Shown here piece by piece: positions 55,703-64,000 of a stretch of 64,000 nt of DNA. The DNA comes from Zoogloea sp. Its GTDB lineage: Bacteria; Pseudomonadota; Gammaproteobacteria; Burkholderiales; Rhodocyclaceae. The translations under genes and the position numbers were made by a program. Numbering within the stretch: position 1 is the first letter of the stretch; the number at the start of each line of letters is the position of its first letter. Below the pieces are notes generated by a model that had not been told where the DNA came from, did not search any database, and saw nothing but the letters and a program-made list of their open reading frames with translations. The stretch covers positions 1 through 64,000 of the forward strand of contig NZ_JAKLLN010000020.1 of the NCBI RefSeq assembly GCF_023150065.1. The letters are read 5' to 3'.

Positions 55703-58207
55703 TCAGAGACTGTAGCGCACGCCGATCCAGGCCGTCCGGGGGGCTCCCGGCGCGTAGAAGGTGGAGCCCACTTGCGGGTACTCGCCTCCCACCTCGCCAA
55801 AGGGCCGGGCCACCACGCCACCGGCCGCCGAGAAGGCCGTGGAGCCGAGCTGGGCACCGGTGCTGTACTCCCGGTCGAACAGGTTGTTGATCTGCCCGAA
55901 GACCTGGAGCTGGCGATTCACCCGGTAGCGGGCACTCAGGTTCATCACCGCGTAGCCGGCGGAGCGCCCGGAGCCGAGGTAATAGGTGCCGTCGGGCTGG
56001 TGCTGGTTGTTCTCGTTGCCGCGGGCGTAGGAGCCCGACACGCCGATCAGGTCGGCGCCCATGGAAAACGCCTGGGTGAAGCGATAGTCGGCGGATGCCT
56101 TGAGCAGGTGCCGGGGAATCAGCGGAATGCGGTTGCCCTTCTTGATGTCGATGGTGCCTTCAAGGCCCGGACCTTCCTCGTTGGTGCTGTTGCCGGCGCC
56201 ACCGACTTCCTCGGATGAGCGATAGGTGGCGTCGAGGAAGGTGTAATTGACGGCCAGGCTGAGGGCGCCGATGGCGGTGCTCGCACCCGCCTCAACGCCC
56301 TGGCGGCGGGTCTTGCCGAAGTTCTTGAAGTAGCCGTAGCCGAGCTGGTCATCCGCAACGAACAGGATGTCGTCGTGGCTGGTGGCGCGGAAGACGCCCA
56401 GGTTCCAGCGGCTGGATGCGTCGAACTGCCCGCGCAGGCCCAGATCCCAGGTCTTGGTGACCACCTGCTTGAGGGGTGGGTCGCCGGCCATGGCGTTGGG
56501 CAGCTTGCAGGGGTTTTCCGGGTTGGCGCAGCCCAGTTCGATGGCGGTGGGGGTGCGGCTGCCTTCGTTGTAGCCGGCGTAGGCATTCCAGCTGCGCGAC
56601 GGGGTGAAGGTGACGCCGACGGCCGGGTTGAAGCGGTTGAAGCTGTGGTTGCCGTCCAGGGAGTCGGAGCCGCCGCCGGGGTTCAGGTTGTCGCGATTCT
56701 TGACCGTAGTGCGGTTGTAGCGCCCGGACATGGTGGCGTGCCAGTAGTCGTTGAGCGACAGGGTGTCGGTGGCAAACACGCTGACCGTGCGGGTGCGGCC
56801 ATTGAGGCTGACACGGGAGTCCAGTGCGGTTTCGCCGGCACCGGCGTTCTGGCTGCCGTCGGCCCAGGCGTCGACCGGCGTCACGCTGCGGTCGGCGTTG
56901 ATGTAGCCGTACTGGCCGGACTGCTGGAAGTGCAGGTTGCTTTGATCGTAGCCTGCACCGACGATGAACAGGTTCTTGCGGCCGGCCAGTTCCCCCGCCA
57001 CCGACGCCTGGCCCGACATACCGAAGTTTTCCTGGTCGGTACGGGAGCGGTTGATCAGACCGGTGCACTTCTCGTTGGGCTCGTCGGCCAGCAGGGCGTT
57101 GGCGAGACAACGCCAGTAGGGAAAGGGCGTGTTCGCGGCATTGGCACCGCTGGTCGGAAAGCCGCTGTAGCCGGCGGCCGTCAGGGCGTTGCGTTCGCTC
57201 AGGCTGGGCTGGTAAACGGAGTTTTCCAGGGCGTTCTCGTTGATGTCGCCGTTGTAGGTGGAGCTGGTGATCTTGCGATAGTAGATGTTGCCCGACAGCA
57301 GGGTCTGGTCGTTGAGGCTGTGCTTGCCGGTCAGGTTGAGGAACATCGACCGGTTCTTGGTGATGTCGGGCTGGGTGTAGATGCTGCTGTAGTCCTGCTC
57401 CAGCAGGCGCTTCTCCTGCAGGCCGTTGCCGTTCATCTTGTTGTCGGCGTAGGCCACGCTCAGGTCGAGGTCGGTGCGGGCGTCCTGCCAGCCGAACTTG
57501 CCGAACACCTGGCGCACGTCAGACGGTGAATTGGTGCGCCAGCCGTTCTCGTGGAACTGGTTGGCGGTGACGAACCATTCCAGCCCCTGGTCGTTGAAGC
57601 CACCGTGTTCAAACTCCACCGCCCGCCGCCCGTAAGAGCCGGCGCTGGCCTGCACCGACGTGCCGGCGTGGGTGCGCCCTTCCTTGGTCTGGATGGCCAG
57701 AGCCCCGCCCAGGGTGTTGAGCCCGAACAAGGGGTTGGAGCCCGGCATCATGTTCATGGATGCAATCGCCGAGCGGGGGATCAGATCCCAGCTCACCACG
57801 TCACCGAAGGGCTGGTTGATGCGCACCCCGTCAAAGTACACCGACAGGCCCTGGGGCGTGCCGAGCAGCGGCGAGGCGGTGTAGCCCCGGTAGTTCACAT
57901 CAGCCTGGAAGGGGTTGCCCTGCGTCTCGTTGATATGCACGCCGTTCAGGCGGCGGTTCATGAAGGCGGAGATGTCCAGCGCCATGCTGTCGTCGATCTC
58001 CCGGGCGCTGAAGGACTGAACCGGTGCCGCAATGTGGCTGACCGGCTGCTCGAGACCCGGCAGAGGTGTCTGGCCGATCACCGTGACGGTGGGGGCCACG
58101 CTCTGCACGCTGTCGGCTGCGTTGGCGCTGGTGGCAAAGGCGGCAGCCAGTGCCAGCACCAGGGGACGCACGCGGGGATGGGACGAGGGGGAAGGATGGC
58201 GTTGCAT
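55703..58207 (-). CDS. TonB-dependent receptor
   Basis: Signal peptide [30 protein letters not shown]; plug [59 protein letters not shown]; terminal WIGVRYSL. Confidence 0.92.
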   Translation of the reverse strand: MQRHPSPSSHPRVRPLVLALAAAFATSANAADSVQSVAPTVTVIGQTPLPGLEQPVSHIAAPVQSFSAREIDDSMALDISAFMNRRLNGVHINETQGNPFQADVNYRGYTASPLLGTPQGLSVYFDGVRINQPFGDVVSWDLIPRSAIASMNMMPGSNPLFGLNTLGGALAIQTKEGRTHAGTSVQASAGSYGRRAVEFEHGGFNDQGLEWFVTANQFHENGWRTNSPSDVRQVFGKFGWQDARTDLDLSVAYADNKMNGNGLQEKRLLEQDYSSIYTQPDITKNRSMFLNLTGKHSLNDQTLLSGNIYYRKITSSTYNGDINENALENSVYQPSLSERNALTAAGYSGFPTSGANAANTPFPYWRCLANALLADEPNEKCTGLINRSRTDQENFGMSGQASVAGELAGRKNLFIVGAGYDQSNLHFQQSGQYGYINADRSVTPVDAWADGSQNAGAGETALDSRVSLNGRTRTVSVFATDTLSLNDYWHATMSGRYNRTTVKNRDNLNPGGGSDSLDGNHSFNRFNPAVGVTFTPSRSWNAYAGYNEGSRTPTAIELGCANPENPCKLPNAMAGDPPLKQVVTKTWDLGLRGQFDASSRWNLGVFRATSHDDILFVADDQLGYGYFKNFGKTRRQGVEAGASTAIGALSLAVNYTFLDATYRSSEEVGGAGNSTNEEGPGLEGTIDIKKGNRIPLIPRHLLKASADYRFTQAFSMGADLIGVSGSYARGNENNQHQPDGTYYLGSGRSAGYAVMNLSARYRVNRQLQVFGQINNLFDREYSTGAQLGSTAFSAAGGVVARPFGEVGGEYPQVGSTFYAPGAPRTAWIGVRYSL

Positions 58208-58384
58208 GAAGGGCAGTCTCCATATTCTTTTTGGTGGAACGCAGACTACCGGCACCTTCCCCCTTCGACCATGGGAGAAATTCCCGACCTTGCTCCCCTA
58301 CCCCGCCAGTACCGTGCCTCGGTGCCTGGTGGCGCCGTTGCAGAGCCCGGCAAATTCCGTTGACGCGTCGCAGCACAGTCAATA

Positions 58385-58405
58385 AAATGCGAATTGTTCG
58401 CATTT
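58385..58405. promoter_or_regulatory. Palindrome AAATGCGAA-ttg-TTCGCATTT; Fur-box-like element upstream of tonB
   Basis: Perfect 9-bp arms in the TBDR/tonB divergent region; 7-1-7 TGCGAAT-T-GTTCGCA layout. Confidence 0.5.
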
Positions 58406-58524
58406 GTATTCGCGCGGTGCCGGCCCGGCCGCGCAGCGGTGCCACTCTCAGCCAGCCAGCCACTTGCCAGCCAGCGCATGTTGCAAGCCAGCCAGGAACA
58501 CACCTTCACTGGATGGAGATCGAC

Positions 58525-59283
58525 ATGAATCTTGCCCTCACTGCGCAGGGCCCCGCCGGGGTGGATCTGCCTGCACCCTTTCTGGTTCAGCAGCGGGCCG
58601 GCGCGGCCGCCGGGGGCACACGCCGCACCGCTGTCGGTGTCGGCGTCGCAACCCTGCTCCATGCGGGAATGCTGGCGGCCATCGTGCACACCATATCCCA
58701 GGGCAGCCCGCCGGTGGTCATTCCCCCGCAGCCCCTGATGACGGTCAGCCTGGTGACGCCCGAGCCCCAGAAGCCGGCCCCGACACCCCGTCAGGAGCCG
58801 GTAAAGGCACCCGAGAAGAAGCTCAAGCCGACCGTCCAGCCCAAGGCCCCCGCTCCGCAGGTTCGCCAGAACACGCCGCCAGTGCTCACTTCGGCGGCCA
58901 CCACGACCAATCCGGTGGAAGCCACAGCGCCGGCTGCACCCCCAGCGCCGGTTGCCGCGCCGGCGCCCAGCCCGGCCCGCGAGGCCCCGGTGGCCGTGGT
59001 CGCCCCGCGTTTCGACGCAGCCTACCTCTCCAACCCCATCCCGGAATATCCCCGCCTGTCGCGGCGCATGGGTGAGGAAGGCCGGGTGATGCTGCGGGTG
59101 CACGTCGGTGCCGATGGCAAGCCCCTCGAGGTGACCATCGCCAAGAGCAGCGGCTTCGCCCGCCTCGACGAGGTTGCCCGCGACACGGTGCTGCGCAGCT
59201 GGCGCTTCGTCCCGGCCCGCCAGGGCGATCAGGCGGTGGCCGGCACTGTCCGCGTCCCCATTGATTTCTCGCTGAATTCCTGA
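58525..59283 (+). CDS. tonB: TonB energy transducer
   Basis: N-terminal TM, Pro-rich linker PKPAPTPRQEPVKAPEKKLKPTVQPKAPAPQ, C-terminal YPRLSRRMGEEGRVMLRVHVGADGKPLEVTIAKSSGFARLDEVA; start uncertain (58513 also possible). Confidence 0.93.
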   Translation: MNLALTAQGPAGVDLPAPFLVQQRAGAAAGGTRRTAVGVGVATLLHAGMLAAIVHTISQGSPPVVIPPQPLMTVSLVTPEPQKPAPTPRQEPVKAPEKKLKPTVQPKAPAPQVRQNTPPVLTSAATTTNPVEATAPAAPPAPVAAPAPSPAREAPVAVVAPRFDAAYLSNPIPEYPRLSRRMGEEGRVMLRVHVGADGKPLEVTIAKSSGFARLDEVARDTVLRSWRFVPARQGDQAVAGTVRVPIDFSLNS

Positions 59284-59350
59284 CCCGTTTTCCCTTCTCC
59301 CTTCTCCCTTCTCACCTTCCCATCAGGCTCATCCCCGCAAAGGAACTCTC

Positions 59351-60079
59351 ATGAACGAAAACACTTTCAGCATCGGCCAGATCTGGGCCCAGGGGGATGG
59401 CGTCTCCCACGCGGTGGCGATCATTCTGGTCGTCATGTCCCTCGCCTCCTGGTCGGTCATCCTGGTCAAGGCCTGGGGGCTGATGCAGCTGCGTCGCATG
59501 AGCGCCGGGGCAAAGAAGTTCTGGCACACCACCAGTTTTGACGAAGGCATGGCTGCCCTCGAACCCCAGCAGGCCGACAACCCCTTCCGGGATCTGGCCA
59601 GCCGCAGCACCGAGGCCGTCACCCACCACGTCAATCACCAGAACGAACTGCACGGCGTGCTCAACCTCAACGACTGGGTCACCAGCACCATGCGCCAGTC
59701 CATCGACGACACCACCAGCCGCATGCAGTCCGGCCTGTCCATCCTCGCCTCGGTCGGTTCGACGGCGCCCTTCATCGGTCTCTTCGGAACGGTCTGGGGC
59801 ATCTACCACGCCCTCATCGGTATTGGCGCCGCTGGTCAGGCCACCCTCGACAAGGTCGCCGGCCCGGTGGGTGAATCCCTGGTGATGACTGCGGGCGGCC
59901 TGGCCGTGGCGATCCCGGCGGTGCTGGGTTACAACGCCCTGGTGCGTGGCAACAAGGAGATCCTGGCCCGCCTCAAGCACTTCGCCCATGATCTGCACGC
60001 CTACCTGGTGACCGGCGGCAAGGTTCGCAAGAACCCGGCCAGCGTCCATCCCCTGCCGGCCCGGAAGGAAGCGCAATGA
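59351..60079 (+). CDS. exbB: ExbB/MotA-TolQ-ExbB proton channel protein
   Basis: LSILASVGSTAPFIGLFGTVWGIYHALIGIGAAGQATLDKVAGPVGESLVMTAGGLAVAIPAVLGYN. Confidence 0.95.
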   Translation: MNENTFSIGQIWAQGDGVSHAVAIILVVMSLASWSVILVKAWGLMQLRRMSAGAKKFWHTTSFDEGMAALEPQQADNPFRDLASRSTEAVTHHVNHQNELHGVLNLNDWVTSTMRQSIDDTTSRMQSGLSILASVGSTAPFIGLFGTVWGIYHALIGIGAAGQATLDKVAGPVGESLVMTAGGLAVAIPAVLGYNALVRGNKEILARLKHFAHDLHAYLVTGGKVRKNPASVHPLPARKEAQ

Positions 60080-60495
60080 GCTTCCAGAGCAGCGACTTCG
60101 ACGACGACGGAGATGTGATGTCGGAGATCAACATGACGCCCCTGGTGGACGTCATGCTGGTTCTGCTGATCATCTTCATCATCACCGTGCCGGTGATAAA
60201 TCATGCGGTCAAGCTGGACCTGCCCAAGGCCAGCAGCCAGAAGGAAGAGATCAAACCGGAGAAGATCAACCTTTCCATCAATGCCGATGGTGGCCTGAGC
60301 TGGAACGGTGAGAGCGTGGCCCTCGACGCCCTGGATGCCCGCCTGGGCACCACGGCCGCCCTGCAGCCCCAGCCCGAGCTGCACCTCCGGGTGGACAAGC
60401 ACGCCGAGTACGACCATGTGGCCCAACTGCTGTCGGCGGCGAGCCGGCATGGCCTGGGCAAGGTGGCCTTCGTGACGGAACCGGCAAAGAACTGA
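60076..60495 (+). CDS. exbD: ExbD/TolR family protein
   Basis: MSEINMTPLVDVMLVLLIIFIITVPVINHAVKLDLP; overlaps exbB by 4 bp. Confidence 0.95.
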   Translation: MSFQSSDFDDDGDVMSEINMTPLVDVMLVLLIIFIITVPVINHAVKLDLPKASSQKEEIKPEKINLSINADGGLSWNGESVALDALDARLGTTAALQPQPELHLRVDKHAEYDHVAQLLSAASRHGLGKVAFVTEPAKN

Positions 60496-60576
60496 AGCCC
60501 GGGTCAGGTGACCGTCAATGGCCGGAGGACGCATCAGCAACGATGCATCCTCCGGCCATTTTCATTGCGCCCGTGG

Positions 60577-62115
60577 TCAGTGTTCGGCGCCCACCGAACG
60601 CTCTCCGGCCCACAGGGACACCCGGTTGCGGCCGTTCTGCTTGGATTGGTAGAGGGCGTTGTCGGCCTGGTCGATCAGTTCGGCCGGGTCTTTTGCGCCG
60701 AGGCGGATGGAGGCGACACCGAAGCTGGAAGTGATGCGGATGCCCGGAATGTCGCGCACCGCCGCGCCGGCGTGCTGCTCGATGGCCAGCCGCAGCCGCT
60801 CGGCCACGTCCAGCGCCTGCTCGGGGGTGGAGCCGGGCAGCATGATGCAGAACTCCTCGCCGCCGTAGCGGCACAGCATGTCCACCTCGCGCAGCTCGGA
60901 GCCCAGGCACTTGGCCACCGACTTGATCACCTGGTCGCCCACCGCATGGCCGTAGCGGTCGTTGAATGACTTGAAGTGGTCGATGTCGCTCATGATGCAG
61001 CACACCTCCTCTCCGTTCTCTTTCAGCTGGGCGTAGAGCGGGTCGGCGCTGCCGAAGAAGGCACGGCGGTTGAGGCAGCCGGTCATCGGGTCGCGGGTGG
61101 CCAGACGATGGAGCTCCTCGTTCTGGCGCCGGATCTCTTCCCGGGAGCTCTCCAGGTCGGTCAGGGTGACAAGCAACTGGTCGTTGATGCGATGAAGCAT
61201 CGTGACATCGGAAAAGCTCACCAGGCACCCCCGCAGCCGGCCGTGACCATCGAGAACCGGCGAGCAGCCGACGATGGTGCGAACTGGCTCCTCTTCACCG
61301 GGGCGGGCGATCTCCAGGGTTTCGTCGCTGATATTGGTTCGGGAGGCCATGGCCCGGGACCAGGGGAATTCACCCGGTGCCACATGAAAGCCCCCCACCA
61401 GCCATTCCATTTCAACCACGGGCTTGCCGGTGATCTCTTCCTGAGCCTGGGGGTGAAGATTGCGAAATGCCCGATTGGCCAGCACCACCCTGCTCTGCTT
61501 GTCCAGGATCAGCACACCCTCGGCCAGGGTGTCGAAGGCTGTACGCACCCGGTCGGGAATGGCGGTGGACGGATCGAGGTACTCCAGCACCCGCCGCATG
61601 TAGAGATAGAAGGCCAGAAAGGTCCCCAGGCCTATCGTGCCCAGGGCCACCAGGGGGGGATAGCTGAGCCATCCGGCCAGGGTTTCGGGCAGCACAGGAC
61701 GGAAGCTCAGCTCGACCTCGCCCCAGGGCTTGCCGTCGGAGAGGACGGGTACGCGGACCTGGGTCAGGGTGGATGAGCCGTCCTCCGGCGGTTGCCAGTA
61801 GCGCTCGTGCTCCCCGGCGCGGGCAACGATGCCGCCACCGTGCTGTCGCACCGCGAGGGAACGCAGCTCCTTGTTGCGGCTCAGCACCTCCCCGAGGGTC
61901 TGCTGCAGGGTCGGGACATCTCCCGCCTGCAGCAATGCGGCCGACTGCACGGCCAGACCTTCGCTGATCTGCTGGCGGATCTCCCGGGCCAGATCCGCCC
62001 GGTCGGGGATCAGGCCAAAGACCATGTCGACCACCATCAGCATGGACAGCACCAGGGCCACGAGGCCCAGGGCAATCCGGGAGATGGGGTTGAGGGTGGG
62101 AAACGGAATCTTCAT
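60577..62115 (-). CDS. Membrane PAS-GGDEF diguanylate cyclase
   Basis: Two TM segments, PAS-like region, DPMTGCLNRRAFF, DIDHFKSFNDRYGHAVGD, RYGGEEFCIML. Confidence 0.93.
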   Translation of the reverse strand: MKIPFPTLNPISRIALGLVALVLSMLMVVDMVFGLIPDRADLAREIRQQISEGLAVQSAALLQAGDVPTLQQTLGEVLSRNKELRSLAVRQHGGGIVARAGEHERYWQPPEDGSSTLTQVRVPVLSDGKPWGEVELSFRPVLPETLAGWLSYPPLVALGTIGLGTFLAFYLYMRRVLEYLDPSTAIPDRVRTAFDTLAEGVLILDKQSRVVLANRAFRNLHPQAQEEITGKPVVEMEWLVGGFHVAPGEFPWSRAMASRTNISDETLEIARPGEEEPVRTIVGCSPVLDGHGRLRGCLVSFSDVTMLHRINDQLLVTLTDLESSREEIRRQNEELHRLATRDPMTGCLNRRAFFGSADPLYAQLKENGEEVCCIMSDIDHFKSFNDRYGHAVGDQVIKSVAKCLGSELREVDMLCRYGGEEFCIMLPGSTPEQALDVAERLRLAIEQHAGAAVRDIPGIRITSSFGVASIRLGAKDPAELIDQADNALYQSKQNGRNRVSLWAGERSVGAEH

Positions 62116-64000
62116 CGAGCCAGCCCTTCTCTCTCCTGGTCGAACAAGTCGGCCACGCCGATCTCGTCCCGGGTCATCTCGTCGTCCATCTGGCGGCCCC
62201 AGTCCCGTTCATCCTCGTCTTCGGGGCCCAGCACCGGCAAGGGGTCGAAGGTGCGCCAGGCCGGTGCCACCATGAGCAGGCCGGCCACCAGCCCACCAGC
62301 CCGGGTCGCCCACCACACGGCCCCCACCGACAGGACGATGCCGGAGAGCTCCACCGCCCGCAGCGCCATCTGGACGTCGGCGTAGGGCTCGGCAAGGGGC
62401 GCCTGCTTGGTGCGATCCGTATCGATGCGGGAGCTGGCGGAGGTGCCGCCGCTTGCCGGGTCCTGGCCACTGAGCATGAATTCCATCAAGGCGCCGTCCG
62501 GGCTGGCACCCAGGGTGAGGGTGATCTGGGCCTGAGTGAAGCGCACCAGGGATGCCAGGGGGTAGCGACGGTTGGGGCCCGCGCCGTCCGCCGCATCATT
62601 GCGCTGCAGCCCGTTGCCGCCCTCCCCGTCTGCCGGATTGTCCATCAGGGTCAGGGGCGTACCGCCAGGGCCGGGTGAGGCCGGCTTGGGCAGTGTCGTT
62701 GCAGAGGGTGCCGGCGTTTTGGGCGTGTTGAGCACGGGGCCGGGCACGGGCGCCGCGGCGGGCAACTCCCCGGTGTCAATCGAGCCGGCGGGTGTGAAGC
62801 CCACGGTGACAGCCATTTCATTGCCGGTCGTCTGCCCGTCGCTGACCTGCAGCACCACCACCGGCTTGTCGGCAAAGGCGTTGTGGCGGAAGACGACATG
62901 GCCGGCCAGCAGGTCGGCCTGGGAGAAGGCGGAGGCCAGCTGGCCGGGGGCCGAACTCAGCTCGAAGTGTCCGTTCTCCGTGCGGACGACGGTATAACGC
63001 AGATCGCCTTGGGCAGAGTCCACGTCCGTGGCCTGGATGGCATCGCCTCCCAGGGTCACGTTGCCGCCCGAACTGACCTGAAAGGTGGCCTTCACCAGGC
63101 TTGGCGCATCATTGACAGGGGTGACGGTGAGTTTGACCCGTACCGCTTCCCCGGTCTCCTGGCCATTCGTCGGGCGGTAGCTGAAGCTGTCGGTGCCGTT
63201 CCAGTCGGCATTGGGGGTGTAGCGGAAGCTGCCATCGGCGGTCAGTTCCAGTCGCCCGTTGGCCGGCCCCTCCACCAGCTCGGCGCTCAGGCGCATGCCG
63301 TCGGGGTCGGTGTCGTTGGCCAATACCCCGCCCTGCGCAATCTGGAGGCTGTTGTCTTCGTCCAGGGTGTAGGCGTCTTCCACGCCCACCGGGGTGTCGC
63401 TGACCGGTGTGACGTTGATGCTCAGGGTGTGGGTTCCGGCTTCGGTATCCACGCCTCCGTTTGCCGTCCCGCCGTCGTCCCGCACCCGGAAGCCCAGGGA
63501 TGCGAAGGCCGTTCCGTTTTCGTCGGCCGGCGGGGTGTATCGCAGTTGCCCGGATGCGATGTCGGTCGCTGCGATCCACTGGCCCGCAGCGACCGCCTGA
63601 CCATTCAGGCTGAGCACACCACGGGAAGGCAGGCCCACGATCTGCACGGCGGCCAGGCGGTTGGTGTTGTTGTCGCCCGGGTCGGAGAAGCCGAAGTCGC
63701 TGGTGCTGAAGGTGTGGCTGTCGTCCTCGTCCAGAACAATGCTGCCATTGCTGCCCTGGGGGGCCTCGTTGAGCGCCGTGACCTGGATAGTCAGGCTCTG
63801 CGTGGTGTTCAGTGTGCCGTCCGATACCTGGACGATCACGTCGTAGACGTTGTTCCTGCCCGCATCCGCCGGCCGCTCGAAGTCGGGCGGCGTTACGAAG
63901 CGCAGCACACCGCTGGCCCCGTCGATCACGAACCGGGCAGCATCTGCACCACCGACGATGCTGAAGCTCAAGGTCTGTGCCGGCTGGTCGGCGTCGGTGG
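62112..64000 (-). CDS. Cadherin/Ig-like repeat surface protein (partial, 5' end beyond window) with C-terminal TM and cytosolic tail
   Basis: Repeats such as VEDAYTLDEDNSLQIAQGGVLANDTDPDGMRLSAELVEGPANGRLELTADGSFRYTPNADWNGTDSFSY; C-terminal ELSGIVLSVGAVWWATRAGGLVAGLLMVAPAW plus acidic tail. Confidence 0.85.
   Translation of the reverse strand, partial: TDADQPAQTLSFSIVGGADAARFVIDGASGVLRFVTPPDFERPADAGRNNVYDVIVQVSDGTLNTTQSLTIQVTALNEAPQGSNGSIVLDEDDSHTFSTSDFGFSDPGDNNTNRLAAVQIVGLPSRGVLSLNGQAVAAGQWIAATDIASGQLRYTPPADENGTAFASLGFRVRDDGGTANGGVDTEAGTHTLSINVTPVSDTPVGVEDAYTLDEDNSLQIAQGGVLANDTDPDGMRLSAELVEGPANGRLELTADGSFRYTPNADWNGTDSFSYRPTNGQETGEAVRVKLTVTPVNDAPSLVKATFQVSSGGNVTLGGDAIQATDVDSAQGDLRYTVVRTENGHFELSSAPGQLASAFSQADLLAGHVVFRHNAFADKPVVVLQVSDGQTTGNEMAVTVGFTPAGSIDTGELPAAAPVPGPVLNTPKTPAPSATTLPKPASPGPGGTPLTLMDNPADGEGGNGLQRNDAADGAGPNRRYPLASLVRFTQAQITLTLGASPDGALMEFMLSGQDPASGGTSASSRIDTDRTKQAPLAEPYADVQMALRAVELSGIVLSVGAVWWATRAGGLVAGLLMVAPAWRTFDPLPVLGPEDEDERDWGRQMDDEMTRDEIGVADLFDQEREGLAR

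Noticed and set aside
58436-58499. Short CCAGCCAG-type tandem repeats upstream of tonB
   Set aside because: Imperfect, low-copy GC-rich repetition; no clear array structure or functional signal.
1-64000. CRISPR arrays, tRNA or rRNA genes
   Set aside because: None found by eye: no regularly spaced direct repeats or tRNA/rRNA signatures. A tRNAscan/CRISPR search was not run.

Overview
High-GC proteobacterial chromosome segment. Gene content and order suggest a betaproteobacterium, probably Rhodocyclales-like; that is inference only. The window runs from nested IS debris (an IS3-type end inserted in a decayed IS66 element) to the C-terminal part of a cadherin/Ig-like repeat surface protein cut by the right edge. 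Mostly housekeeping blocks: mfd, ygfZ, mltG-tmk-holB-pilZ-tatD, metE/metR, a methylcitrate cluster (prpC-acnD-prpF-lyase), class Ia RNR, prc, hupB, radA, alr, lplT and tonB-exbBD. The best candidates for an under-described system are: (1) a five-gene operon with an excellent Fur box: FecI sigma - FecR - STN TonB receptor - M16 protease - lipoprotein fusing two Lcl/DUF1566-like domains to a MauG-type di-heme peroxidase. It recalls ferredoxin import-and-proteolysis (Fus) systems but has a redox/modification module. (2) a LexA-box (CTGT-N8-ACAG) preceded tyrosine recombinase paired with a KfrA-like protein. (3) a cobalamin riboswitch upstream of nrdA - orphan BtuF-like binding protein - nrdB. (4) a promoter/operator architecture shared between prpC and a distant compact GntR gene. 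All calls come from reading sequence and translated ORFs; no database search was run.
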